A DNA stretch of 64,000 nt from Nitzschia sp. DOCU1 (lineage: Eukaryota; Bacillariophyta; Bacillariophyceae; Bacillariales; Bacillariaceae). The stretch is from NCBI GenBank assembly GCA_951394045.1, contig OX595990.1, positions 868,001 through 932,000 on the forward strand, written 5' to 3'. The translations under genes and the position numbers were made by a program. Below the pieces are notes generated by a model. It made no database searches and was not told where the DNA came from. It worked only from the letters and a program-made list of their open reading frames with translations. Of this stretch, positions 52,218-63,474 are shown piece by piece; position 1 is the first letter of the stretch, and the number at the start of each line of letters is the position of its first letter.

Positions 52218-55182
52218 TCAGATTGGAAGACACCGTGTCTCGAAAATGCGATTGCTAACGTGCTGCACTCGCAACGCCAAGTATTGGATGCAAATCAAAT
52301 CAATGTAGCGCGCAACGCGAGGATTGGTAGCCACCAGCTCTTCGAAGGCTTCGCGGCTGAGACTGTACAAGATCGCTTCGTCAGACATACATCGCACCGA
52401 GCTCATTCGTGCATCTCGGTTGACCAAACCCAGTTCGCCAATGAAAGTTCCTGCGAAGATGCCTTCTGTCGTCCCAGCCTCATTTTCCAGCTCGGCCATC
52501 AACACACCCGATATCAACAGCTTGGCACAGTCACTCTCCGAGTGCTGCCGCCAAATATAGTCCCCGTTACTGTAGACTTCCCTCTCCATGAGAGCATATA
52601 AAATCTCAGCGTCATTGATTGAAATATCTGTGGTGCAGAGCTTTCTTAGATACGCCGTTACCAGATTCTTTTCTTCTTCTGCGTTGGGCTCAGTGGATCC
52701 CGTCAGGAGTCGGCCAAGTGTTTTGCGAAGATCTGCTTCTTCTTCGAGGAGAGATGGGTCCGCCCGCGCGATTAGGGCGTCTTCTGCATATGTGAGAGCT
52801 TCATCCAATGTGTTGGAAACGTGGCTACCATGATAGTTGCTTGTTTCTTCTGGTGACTCTTGGTCCTGCGGAAGGAGCAACGTGCTCTCATTAGCAACTA
52901 CGCCTTCTTCAATGGGCGGCGTTGCATGCGCCTTCGCCGAAAGCTTTGCACTGAGTGGGTACGCTGTGGGAAAGCCCTGGTCAGACCCCGTGACGAAGAC
53001 GAAGAGCTCAATTTTATGATTCTTCAACAACGTATCCTTCAATTTGGAAATGGCCTGGGCCGCTGACGAGTCAATACCAAGTACCAACGAGCAATCCATT
53101 ATGATGACAATGGGCTGCAACTCGCTATCATCGTTCCCACACCTGACCAATCGATGCATATTTTCGGTAAAGTGTGCCATGTTGCCAAAGAATAAGTGAC
53201 CTTGAAGCTGAACTACCAAGATTCGATTTCGCCCGTACACAGATGAATTTAAGATCGAATACGCCTTAGGGCTTCGGTTGACTTGACTGGAGCGTAGAGT
53301 TGTCGCTGGCATGGATCCTCGTATCGGACTTAGATATGCCACGCTTTGAACGGCATAAGTTGACACCGCTGCGATGACACCTGCCATCATGGCAGCCTCC
53401 ATGCCGTAGATTGTCATGATGACCACAATAAGCAAGATTCCGCTATATTCCAAAACATCGAATTTCCCGTAAGAGTCCCAGACGCCTTCCAGGAATAGAT
53501 CGATGCCGACATGTAACAACAACGTCCCGGCCATGCATCGCGGGATGTACGAGGCAATCGTTGGACCGACTAGAAAGAGTACACCAGTAGAGGCGGCCAC
53601 TGCAAACCCGGAAGCTTTTCCCGTTCCACCCGATTTGTCGTAGAGCACGGACTGTGTATATGCCATGTAATTCTGGAGTCCGCCAAACAGCCCAGCAATC
53701 ATGTTGGAGTAGCCATGCGCAACAAGTTCATTGTTCATATCGGCCTCCGTGTTGGTGGAAAGAGCGAATGCTGGTATATTGATCGGGACATGAATCTAGA
53801 AAAGACGAAATGAGCAAGGTTATGGCAACAACGACGGCTTGCAAAGCAAAGCTCACTCACTAGTGAGAAGAGGGTCAATGCCAGTAACGTTGGAAGCGAG
53901 TCCAAAATAGCAGCCCATGAGACGGTAGGAAGGTTAATGACAGTCCACATGTCCCAGATATGCCTGTCAAGCCACATCGAGCCTCCACCGGTATCCGAGG
54001 ACGGCGCTTCATCATCCAAGGGAGGAAAATAGAAGCCCATGTCGCTCGCCTGATCGATTTCAAGCCGAGCAATTTTCAGCCCCAAGTAAAACACCGGCGT
54101 GATCATACAAAAGTAGATAGGCGAAAGCAGCGTATACAGGGGTCGACCATTTTCATCCCTGAGGAGCTTTTGAAGTATTCTTAGCACAACTTCAAATGCA
54201 AAGACGACCCACAAAACCGTGCTGTGGTCCAGTAGATTCGAAATTGAAAATACAGTTGCCATGGTAACTTCCATGCCAGTCTTTGCCAAATAAACGCCGA
54301 TGCCTCCAATTAATCCAATCAAGACGTGCGTTGGAAAGAAGTATACAACCCTACCAAGCTTGCGCTTCCCCAGAAAGTAAAAGACGAGACCCACCACAAT
54401 CGAGGAAAGCCCAAACATTACCAGCAAGGTCGAAATCGCATCCAGGCCGTATCCTTGGTGTTTTATGACGATAGCCGCAAGTTCGTGACAAAAAGGGACA
54501 TTCTCCACCATTTGAAGCCCAATTGGATTATGAAATTTACTGGCGAAAGTGAAGACGATCTGCCCTATCATTGTCGAAAATAAAAACATTCGAATTCCAA
54601 GTGCCTCTTTACCAGGCAAGGGAAACGGACCTTCAACCTCAGTGGCTTCCTTCACGTACGGCGACCAAGACATCGGAAAGTACGAAACTCCAAAAGGAAT
54701 TCCTAAACATGAAAGAAGAACATGAGAGCGAGTTGAAAAGAATAGTATCATTGCCCACTGGGAATCCTACTGCAACATGTTAACGTACCGATCATCAGAT
54801 GGAAAATTGCAATGAGAGCGATTGCCGGTACCTGACCCATAGCTTGAAGAAGCTGCTGCTTGATAGAGTTTTGTCTTCGCCTAGTATCTTTTGTTGATTC
54901 TTCCGAAGAAAGCCCGTCAATGCCGGAAGTCGACGAGAATTCAGACGCAGACGTCAAAGATTCGTCGGCGGTGGAAACTGTGCGCAATTGCGCCAGACCA
55001 ACCATGCTATTTCTCAGTCTGTGCATGGTAGTCGCAGCATCAAAATGGACGCTAGGTCTTCGTGCATGTGACATTGGAGCGAATCCATTTTCTGGCAAAA
55101 AGACATCCGGATCTTGACCTTCTTTGAAACTGATCGCTCGCAGGATCGAAGCTCGGCGGGAAGTATCAATCTCTGAATCCAT
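52218..55182 (-). CDS. SulP/SLC26-family transporter with STAS and cyclic-nucleotide-binding domains
   Basis: Three exons (55182-54789, 54702-53861, 53795-52218) with introns of 85 and 65 bp encode 937 residues. Phases agree at both joints. The hydrophilic N-terminus is Ser/Arg-rich; membrane domain includes IPFGVSYFPMSW, GLIGGIGVYLAKTG, NIPAFALSTNTEADMNNELVAHGYSN and GLQNYMAYTQSVLY. A STAS domain follows (IVIIMDCSLVLGIDSSAAQAI), then a cNMP-binding-like domain (EVYSNGDYIWRQHSESDCAKLLISGVLMAELE, GTFIGELGLVNRDARMSSVRC). The layout matches yeast YGR125w/Vsb1-type vacuolar SulP relatives rather than plasma-membrane sulfate permeases. Transported ion unknown. No fission-yeast-like truncation is seen. 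Confidence 0.9.
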
Positions 55183-55656
55183 GATATTTTCTCTCCTTGC
55201 TACTATCAGACTCCCGGAAGTTGCGATGCAAAGTAAGACGACGTAGAGGAGGCATACGAGCTAGCGAAAGAGAAATAAACTATGTCGTGGGCCAAGAGGA
55301 GTAGTCGAGTTGCTAATCTTCAAAGCAGTAACATCAACCGCCACTGTTTGGTTTTTGCAGATGTCACTGACTGTCTGTGTGGCGGTGATGTGTGCGACCA
55401 TCAATTTGGTCGGAGCAGTCACAAGTCGACTCCCACGACTTAATTAACCTCGAACCTCATGAAGATTGTAGAAGCAAAATAAAGTTTTTGGAAAACTTTC
55501 ACTTTTACTACCGTTATGGCCATCTCTTTCAAAAGATGGTGCGTGTGTGACAGCATTCGTCATTCTAGGGCCAAAGTATTTTACAAAAGTTGTGAGGATC
55601 GTACCAACACAAGTCCTTGCAAGCATCGTGTTACAAGGCGAGGTAATTGTTGGCTA
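55183..55656. other. Intergenic, nothing recognised
   Basis: Between the SulP gene start and the 3' end of the CREST-like gene. No motif supported. Confidence 0.4.
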
Positions 55657-56805
55657 CTATGAGCCCCCAAACGATTGCCTGGCCAGTGCGGCACATTGTG
55701 CCGCGAACTTGAGCTGTTCTTGACTTGCGGGCAAGTCTAACGCGGCATCCATGAGAAGTGGCGGCAAAAAGGAAGCCACGAGATGAAACACGCTGTGCGA
55801 CCATCCACCAATGGGGTAGAGCCCAAACAGAATGAAACTGATCGACAGAATCACCCACAGCTGGGCAAATAGTTCAAAGTCTCCTCGTCGGAAGATTGGG
55901 ATAGTATAGGCTACTACTGATATGGCAATGCGGATCTGGTTCCGTCTTGGGTGCACTTGCTTCTGGAATTGGCGATAGAAACAATCTGCATTAAACAACA
56001 GATTTGCAAAGAAGAAGTCCAGTCGACCCGACGTTGCATAAGCCATGGAAGCCGAACAGAAGTGGATCATGGCTTGATCCATCCGTCGGCTCCAATGATT
56101 GGTGCGGGCAAAGCCTGCTGGCAGTCGATGCGCGTAACTCCAGTGGTAGATAAAGGAGAAGGGAGCGTGGCATATAATGCCAAACGCCCCCGCTATCACT
56201 GGTAATGGAGGAATAGCATGCAAGTGTGGAAGCCAGACATTCGACAAACACTGACTGTCATCCAAGGGCAGATCATTGGTTTCCACAGCTTCATCAATGA
56301 GAGATTTGTTAAGCCAAGCCCCGGATAGCAGGAAGAGGAAGCAATAAAACGCTCCTGGAATAACGGTGATCGCATTCATTCTCTCTTGCAGGGGTGTCAT
56401 TTCTCGTCTTGCCATGTATTTATCCACCTCCATTATTCCTGGAGATGACTTTCGCTTGTGTTGTTGGCTGCCCGAGGTGGGTGACTGTTCATCTTCGGAG
56501 ACGTCGGTATCTAGTAGCGCAGTTGCGTCCTCCGATGGTGGCTCCCCTTCTACCGATTGAAGGAAAACTTGAGATCGAGAAGTGGGAAATACCACGTCAA
56601 ATATTGACATGTTATTCCGTCTCCCTTTCTCCAGCATCTCCAGTTCAGGAGTACTCTGGCGCTGCAAAGCACTTCGCCTTGGCATTGGAGCCGTCTCGTC
56701 TATGAGAGATGCCGATGACCGCCGCCTAGTAAGATTGCTTTCATCGTCACTGGCGGTAGGGAGCTTTCGACGTCCCACCGGAACCGCCTTATCCAAGGAA
56801 GCCAT
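55657..56805 (-). CDS. Multi-pass membrane protein, CREST/hemolysin-III-like
   Basis: 382 residues from ATG 56805 (the frame extends upstream without Met context). The N-terminal 150 residues are hydrophilic, Arg/Ser-rich and acidic. The C-terminal 230 residues contain about six membrane segments (GAFYCFLFLLSGAWL, PVIAGAFGIICHAPFSFIYH, IRIAISVVAYTIPIF, LFAQLWVILSISFILFGLY, HSVFHLVASFLPPLL). Ordered polar residues, H in FSFIYHWSYAH, D in RRMDQAMIHF, and paired H in GGWSHSVFHL, resemble the S...H...D...H-x3-H metal site of the CREST hydrolase superfamily (hemolysin III, PAQR, alkaline ceramidase). This is a tentative assignment from motif spacing, not a search. Confidence 0.55.
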   Translation of the reverse strand: MASLDKAVPVGRRKLPTASDDESNLTRRRSSASLIDETAPMPRRSALQRQSTPELEMLEKGRRNNMSIFDVVFPTSRSQVFLQSVEGEPPSEDATALLDTDVSEDEQSPTSGSQQHKRKSSPGIMEVDKYMARREMTPLQERMNAITVIPGAFYCFLFLLSGAWLNKSLIDEAVETNDLPLDDSQCLSNVWLPHLHAIPPLPVIAGAFGIICHAPFSFIYHWSYAHRLPAGFARTNHWSRRMDQAMIHFCSASMAYATSGRLDFFFANLLFNADCFYRQFQKQVHPRRNQIRIAISVVAYTIPIFRRGDFELFAQLWVILSISFILFGLYPIGGWSHSVFHLVASFLPPLLMDAALDLPASQEQLKFAAQCAALARQSFGGS

Positions 56806-58729
56806 AGTCTTGGATCTTGTTTCAATGGAGCACCTTTGCTTGGGTGTTAATTGTGGTGGTAAGAGAGGTGCGTGGCTCGTCAGCAGATGTGCCGAGCGAG
56901 GAGCGACTTCAAAATAGCTTGCCACGCGATTGGAAATCGGTGGCGATTTTGTTGGGGAGCGTGGTGCGATTTTGCGCCTTTGGACGGATTGAATCTTTGG
57001 CGCGGAGACTGTGTTTACGCGATAGGGGCAAAACTTTTGAGGGCAAAGTACAGGCGAGAGAAAATATATGTGAAGAAAGGAGCAAGAGAGAAAAAATGGG
57101 AGATCAGAACAACTGGGCATAAGAAGGAAATCAAAGATAAATAGACGATCGCACCGGTCGGCCTTTGGCGAGTCTTGTTCGACACGCGGAAGGGGAGAAA
57201 ATTCCGATCTCATACAAAATGTACGAGGGAAATACGTAGGAATCTAACGGACCAACCGAAAATCCTGACGTGTCGATCCAATTGGTCAATTTGGTCATGG
57301 ATGATGATGAAAGGACGAGCCACACCACAAAATGGCCGTGCGGGCGTTCGAGCTGGCAGAAACCAAAATCGACTGACAGGACCTTCCGCCGACAGCATAG
57401 GAACAACCCATCAAAGCGACGACCTTTGCTGGAATGCAGCCGATCATTCTTCGCTTTCTATCGTACAACAGTCGAACAATTCATCAAATAGTTTCAAGAC
57501 GTCCATTCTTACCTCAGAAAGAGCTGCAGCGACAAATTTCCTGTGGAAGGCTGCAAAATCGCAAGACCCGAGAATGAATGAGAAACCAGCAAAGAACAAC
57601 AATGATATTTGACTGAGGGCTCTAAAACAAAGATGACACCGCACCGACGCACCCACAGGTTCTCGCTGCTTCATTGTGTATCAATATTCGTGCGGTGTAC
57701 AATTCCCATACCATGGCCGCGTTACGAGAAAATCTCAGTCTTCGTACCTTGACGTGCAATTCACTCGAGTTCTTTTTAAAAGATCCTGTCCTTGCTCGTC
57801 CTGCACCACGGCGGACTTGTTGTTCTTGAAACCAAAAGTTGTGGTAGTGATCGGATGACGAGGCAGGATTAATGACACTGCCAAGAATATAACAGTGTTG
57901 CTCTACAGCGTTTTCGGGGCCTGAAGTGAAGGCAGGTCGGGAAACTGAGCAACTTTCACAGATTCATGATGGCCGTGTCAGACGGTGGAATTCGATTTTC
58001 ATGGGCTTGTTGACATGTCGTGAGAGGATGATTCATTATTATTCGATTGATTCGATTGATTCGTGCCTGCTCCACTTTCCATGGATGTAGCACGAACTCG
58101 CCTGCGCGTGATCCATGACTCAAAAGTAGTGGCGGATTTGGAATACCCTCACTCACGCATGCACGGCCTTGAACTTGTACCGGTTCAGTATCCTACGGTA
58201 GCTAGGAATGGCAAGATGTTGCTATCGCGTACACTAGCAACTATCGGTTCCATGTAATCTACTAGAGTAGCTGTTACTACTAGTCCAAGCTGATATGTTG
58301 CATTCCCGTCCAGTACCTGCTCTGTATTCAGAAGCGTAGGTGGCAGCTCCAAGGACTCATAGATTGCTGAAGCTGAGCAGTCCGTGTTATCGAGTTTCAT
58401 CCAGAGCTTTTAAGCAACGAGCGGCGGTTACTACTGTAGAACATTGCAGAGACAGTAGTAGTGATGATATTCGCCAATTGATAACCCTGAAATCGTAGAA
58501 CGAGTTTAAATGGCCGTATTCTGAAACATAATATGTACTCCAGATAAGTTGTTGCAATCAAATTTTATGTCTCTAGTTGCCAAGGAATCTCTTGCGCAGC
58601 AAAATTTACATGAGTTTGCGCAGCCCAAACAGCGGAGAGACCTCAACGGTCGCACGACTATGAAGAAGTCAAGTGGTACAAAAGGGTTGGTTCGGAAAGT
58701 AGAAGGAGAAATTGATACCCATGAGTGCA
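56806..58729. other. 1.9-kb intergenic, nothing recognised
   Basis: The upstream part of the CREST-like frame (to 57213) has no ATG-supported coding. The plus-strand open frames at 57175-57612 and others resemble no protein. Near 58040 a short GATTCGATT direct repeat occurs. Confidence 0.35.
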
Positions 58730-59119
58730 TCAATATTCGTCTTCAACGACTATTTCGTGCGCTCTTTTGATAGCCATCTTGATAGAATCCTTGCTGCATG
58801 CTCGTGACATTTGTCGCAGTCCCTTGGGATCTTGAATGCCCAGTTCCTTGTGTTCCTTTTGCACGCTCAACAGCGTTCGTACAAAGTCCTTTCGCACCTC
58901 CGCTTTCATTGGCAAATCCGAGCCCTTTCGAAAAGTGTTGAGCTCGTCGGGAGAGTACCACACCGCGTTCTGGGCACTGCTGGCCGGTTCGACTACGATG
59001 GTCTTTGTTAAACTCTCATCAAAGCTGACTTTGCTTCCCGTCTTCTTCATAGAATGATTAGAACCACTGTTGAGGCCTCGCTTCATTGCAGCGGCGTTGT
59101 TCAGTGATCTTCGTGCCAT
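58730..59119 (-). CDS. Small basic protein, diatom-specific unknown
   Basis: 129 residues, ATG at 59119. The Arg/Ser/Lys-rich N-terminus (MARRSLNNAAAMKRGL) precedes a central block KVSFDESLTKTIVVEP, VWYSPDELNTFRKGSD and a helical C-terminal region (RKDFVRTLLSVQKE, GLRQMSRACSKDSIKMAIKRA). The V.F.E..T....V...VWYS..EL..FR pattern followed by an Arg-rich helix resembles a small protein family I have seen in diatom genomes, without known function. The frame is intact but short. Confidence 0.55.
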   Translation of the reverse strand: MARRSLNNAAAMKRGLNSGSNHSMKKTGSKVSFDESLTKTIVVEPASSAQNAVWYSPDELNTFRKGSDLPMKAEVRKDFVRTLLSVQKEHKELGIQDPKGLRQMSRACSKDSIKMAIKRAHEIVVEDEY

Positions 59120-60117
59120 TTTCTAGATTCAAAAGGGCGAATTTATAAGGTAGATTGGGATTTCAGAGTGTAAAGATTTAAGTGAGCTTGTATTTGTGGA
59201 ATGTGACTTTCTGAATGATGTCCTTCCATCAAAGATATTTCCGAAAATGTATTGTATGTATTGAGGAAAGGAACCTTCGTGGAACGTCTCCAGCGAGAAA
59301 CAAGGTTTGGCAACGAGTGCTTCGTCGACGTGGAAAAACTCATTCGCGTTGGCGAAATACCAATGATAGCATTGAAGCAGAGGGGCGCTTTCCTACCCGG
59401 CACTGACGACAGCAAAACGGAGAAACCACCAGCGCCCCGAAATCAGGGGGCTTTTCAATCTGGTCTTGTATGATGCCTTCCCAAGTTCTTTCAAAGAGGC
59501 AATAATGATATAACGGGAACACTGCAGAACTTCCGCCTTGACGTGGCGAATTATGAGCATTTAGTGAAGGTATGAGACTTCGGTCCGGCATTAACTATGT
59601 GAGTGATGTCTCCAACGGAAGAACGAATGACAATTTTTGGTTTTATCAGGTTATAATCATAACGGAGAATCGGAAGAAGCAAGTCGCGCTTCAGATAGTA
59701 AGAAAACATTCCACAGATCGGAAATTTATGCGATAAATGAATCCTCTACTCGTGATTAGCATCGATTGCTTAAATAAATGCTTATCGATTCTTCCGATTA
59801 TTTAAAGGAGTAGTTTTGGCCTTCGCCATTCTAGAAACCGACGGAACGAGTGCTTCTGTCTAGGAAGGGGTGTCCCCTTAATTCATATGAGGATGATGCC
59901 CCCCCCCAATTGTCCCACAAGACTGACTCGAACGAACGTTTTCGTTCGTTCCAACGGCCTGTACCCACGTTCCGGCTGTTGTTTTTGATTCGGACCATGG
60001 TTGCGTTGCCATCATTGACAGAAAGCTAGAAAGAGCTACGACGTTGTCGCTACAGTGGGAAGCCCCCCCCCCCCTTCTTTCTTCTTGTGAAGACGATAAA
60101 GATATATTGACAGTAGA
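59120..60117. other. Intergenic with poly-C runs and a hairpin
   Basis: Contains poly-C runs near 59900 and 60065, and a perfect 9-bp-stem hairpin GAACGAACG-TTTT-CGTTCGTTC at 59930-59951. It is the upstream region of the cation exchanger gene. Confidence 0.5.
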
Positions 60118-62359
60118 ATGTCAAGATTAGTTACCCGCAGAATCCAGGCGGATCCTCAGCGTCACCGTTTTCAAAACAAAGCGGCCGGGCTGTTGACAGT
60201 CGCAACGCTGGTCCTGTTGATTTCGCTCTCTGTCATCTTTGGCGAGTTTGACACTTCTTCAACTAAGAATGATTCGGACGCTCGGTGGTTGGACGAAGCA
60301 AATAATGACGATGATAAAAGTGATCCAGAGGACTTTACTCGCTTTTCTTGCGGTTACATTTACGATAAGGTTCCGGATGCCGGATACGAACAGTGTCGGT
60401 TTGCGCGAACGTGCAATGAAGGCGAAGGTGTCTGGGCGCCCTTTGTATTTTGTCGTTACAACGCAGCCAGTGCTTTGACTTTATTTCTTGCGATTTGCCC
60501 GATCATGATTGTCTGGATGGTAACGCTTTTCCGATTGCTCGGATCGACCGCTGAGGATTTCTTTTCGCCCAGTCTGGAAATGTTTAGCGTCAAATTGGGG
60601 CTGCCGCCTCGATTTGCAGGAGTCACGCTATTGGCGCTAGGAAACGGTGCCGCTGATGTGTCGGCTACAATGTCCGCAATTGTAAATGACGTTGACAATG
60701 GGTATCAACTCAGTTTGGGGGCATTGACAGGTGCTGCGATGCTTGTTGGAGGTGTCGTTGCAGGCATTGTCGTTTTGGTGGCCGATGGGGTTCCCTGCCG
60801 AGGGGCTTTGGTGAGAGACGTGACTGCGCTCTTTATCACCGTTTGCGTCGTCTGGGGAAATCTTTCGACCGGAAAAATCGGTCAAGGAAGCATCACTCTG
60901 TTCTTGAGCATGTACGCTCTCTTTGTTTGCATAGTCCTGGTGGCAGACATCTACCATCGTGCAGTGGTGTTGCCCCGGGTACGAGCCTTACAAGCACAAC
61001 AGGGTCCTGATGGTACGATCGATGAGGCGGCCCTGCAAGCCGACGCTACACTTGGACCTCCGCCGGCCTTGGCCCGCGTAATGACTGCGCTGTCCAACTA
61101 TGACGATGTTGTTGCTGGCGGCCCTTCGGCGGACCATGTTGGCGAAACTGGCGACTGGGGCGTGAGTTCGGGTGGTCCCCCCACTGTCCAGTTGCCAGGG
61201 GCCGCTTTACAGGAGTCGGATGCTCCAATTATTTTGCACGGCAACCATGGCTTGCTGAGTCATGGGCATCATCACCGTCCTGATGCGGACGCAGCAGCAC
61301 CTCGCACTCCAATGACAGATACTGATGGAGCTGGCGCATATGCCCTTATTCAAGATCACATGGATCAGTTTTGTGTGGCAGATGGAAGCTTGGGTTTCAG
61401 TGCGCACAATTGGAAGGGTGCCTTTGAAGATAGTAAAGCAGATGTCATGGCCTCGCTTAATGAAGTCTGGGAAGATATTGCCTACAACGGGGACTTGAAC
61501 AAGTTGGAAAAGGCCATGTTGATTTGTGAATTTCCTTTTACTGTGCTACGAAAGGTACGATACGAAGTTATGGTAGCTCAGGCCTACAATTCGGTTTACT
61601 CATTTCTCCTTCTTCTCTACTTTTAAGGCAACAGTCCCTATTCCCTGTGAGGGATATTATAATCGTGGTGTCATTGCTCTTTCCGTTGCAGTGTGCCCCA
61701 TTTGGTTCGCTTACTATATTTGGGTTGGGCATGAAGTCAACTTGTTATCGAAAAACCACATTGTGTACTTCTTGATAGTTTGGGTCCTGGCAATCGCGAC
61801 CGGAGTTGCGGTCATGAGATATGCCCCTGGTGGGGAAGGCACCATGTCCATGGCTGTCGCTACGCCAATCGCCTTTGTCGGATTTGTCATTGCCGCCACA
61901 TGGATCGACTACATTGCTGACCACCTGGTCAGCCTTTTGGATTTTATTGGTATCATCCTGCATATTCCAGGCTCCATCATGGGTTTGACAGTTCTGGCCT
62001 GGGGCAACTCGATGGGTGATTTGAGTGCCAACATGACCATGGCACGAAAGGGTTTAGCCAACATGGCCATGACCGCATGCTTTGCTGGTCCAGTCTTCAA
62101 CATTCTTCTGGGTCTCGGCTTCGGATTTTCTGGCTTGGCGGCCAAGACGGGCAATCCTGAAGCAATCGTGTCCGTCTCGGCCCCGATTTTCACTGGCTTT
62201 GTCTTTGTCCTACTCAATTGTACGATGATTGTGGTCACGGGGGTCTTTTTGTGCAAGGGTCGAATCGAAACCAACTATGGCTATTTTGCACTGGGATTGT
62301 ACACGACCTACGTCATCGTGTCAATATCGCTTGAATTTTCCAAGTACGGCAGCGGATAA
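60118..62359 (+). CDS. Cation/calcium exchanger (CCX/NCLX type)
   Basis: Two exons (60118-61554 and 61628-62359) with a 73-bp intron, phase 0, encode 722 residues. An N-terminal anchor (LLTVATLVLLISLSVIF) is followed by a Cys-rich loop and five membrane segments with alpha-1 motif LALGNGAADVSATM (about 173-186). A long hydrophilic loop with His/Asp-rich sequence (HGNHGLLSHGHHHRPDAD) follows, then six segments with alpha-2 motif LAWGNSMGDLSANM. GNGA.D and GNS.GDL are the ion-coordinating signatures of the NCKX6/NCLX and plant CCX branch. It exchanges Na+, K+ or H+ for Ca2+ across an organelle or vacuolar membrane. Ion choice is not predictable. Exon 2 starts just after the intron acceptor TTTAAG. 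Confidence 0.93.
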
Positions 62360-62397
62360 ATGTCTACTAATGAGTTGTCGCAAAAGCTACTATGCTA

Positions 62398-63474
62398 TTA
62401 TGTTGTCTTATTCTCCACGTGCCATTGGTCTATTCTTTGCCGTAGCGCAGCAATCGTATTGGGGCTTGTCCGGCAACAACCACCGACGATAAGTCGAGGC
62501 ATGGTAGATTCATTCTGACCTTCGTTTTCCCAAGTTCGCTTGACAACGAGCACTGCTGCCATGAGGCGATCCGAAAAGTTGTCAGCGTCAGTGCATCCCG
62601 TTCCTTGCCTCCAAGCTGCATTTGCGGCATCCCATTCTTCTCCACTATTCGGGTACACGACAATGCCGCGTCGCGGTCCATGTCGTGCCATGTCCCGGGT
62701 CAAGATCTCTAGCAAGGAAGCAATATGCGCACTGTCACAACAATTAATGCCAATGGCCTGTACAAACTCGGCACGGGGATCCACTTTTCGAATGGCTTCT
62801 AGAGCCTCGAGAAATGGCTTGCCTTCGTTGAGCGTTTCCCCATCCTTGCATGCCAATGAGACCCAACAACAGGCGTCTTCTTTTGCAAGGGACTTGAGAG
62901 CTAGGCATGCCGCGGTGCATTCCTCTACAGAAGGAATCGTTTCAATGGCTAGACCATCCGGATTTTGATCTAAAAGAATGGTTCCCTTTTTGGAATGAAA
63001 CTCCACGAGCCCTTCCGTATCAATGTGAGGATAGTTCCCCGTGTACTCGGATCCATCGGCCAATGCGGCACCGTAACATCCAGAACTCGCCACGACAAAT
63101 CGAGGAGAATCGTTTTCCTGTTGTTCTGTAATGGCCTGCTGCGCCAAGTGAATGCCTGTCTTCATCATGTTGGTCATTTCGGTAGGTGTCACAATCTCCA
63201 AGTCCCGCCCGTAGGTTCCGTAGTTGCACTGGTAGGTGACCGTTGTGAGAATATCCGATCCAGCAGCCAACCAGTCTTTGTGGCCTTGAAGAATAATGTC
63301 CTGACCGGGCTTGTTGATGAGAAGTGAGGACGACCAAAGCGATCGATGTTCAAAAGTCCTAGGAGGATCTTGTGCCTGGAGCAGCTTTTCGAGGTGGGTG
63401 CTGACTCCGCCGTCCATCAGTCGAATGCACGGTTTGTTTGTGGAAAGAATCCATTTTTTCAGTGATCCCGCCAT
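62398..63474 (-). CDS. HMT: Homocysteine S-methyltransferase
   Basis: 358 residues, ATG at 63474. The pterin/S-methyltransferase barrel is visible: LMDGGVSTHLEKLL, TTVTYQCNYGTYG, VVASSGCYGAALADGSEYTGNY, LAIETIPSVEE, the zinc-ligand Cys in AIGINCC and the double Cys in IVGGCCRTSP near the C-terminus. These match bacterial MmuM and plant HMTs that use S-methylmethionine or SAM as methyl donor to make methionine. No plastid or mitochondrial leader, so it is probably cytosolic. The zinc-binding Cys set (GINCC, GGCC) is complete, so activity is expected. The gene lies tail-to-tail with the cation exchanger (38 bp between stops). Confidence 0.93.
   Translation of the reverse strand: MAGSLKKWILSTNKPCIRLMDGGVSTHLEKLLQAQDPPRTFEHRSLWSSSLLINKPGQDIILQGHKDWLAAGSDILTTVTYQCNYGTYGRDLEIVTPTEMTNMMKTGIHLAQQAITEQQENDSPRFVVASSGCYGAALADGSEYTGNYPHIDTEGLVEFHSKKGTILLDQNPDGLAIETIPSVEECTAACLALKSLAKEDACCWVSLACKDGETLNEGKPFLEALEAIRKVDPRAEFVQAIGINCCDSAHIASLLEILTRDMARHGPRRGIVVYPNSGEEWDAANAAWRQGTGCTDADNFSDRLMAAVLVVKRTWENEGQNESTMPRLIVGGCCRTSPNTIAALRQRIDQWHVENKTT

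Noticed and set aside
57175..57612. Plus-strand 145-codon frame
   Set aside because: No ATG-supported domain, low-complexity composition, and nothing resembling a family.
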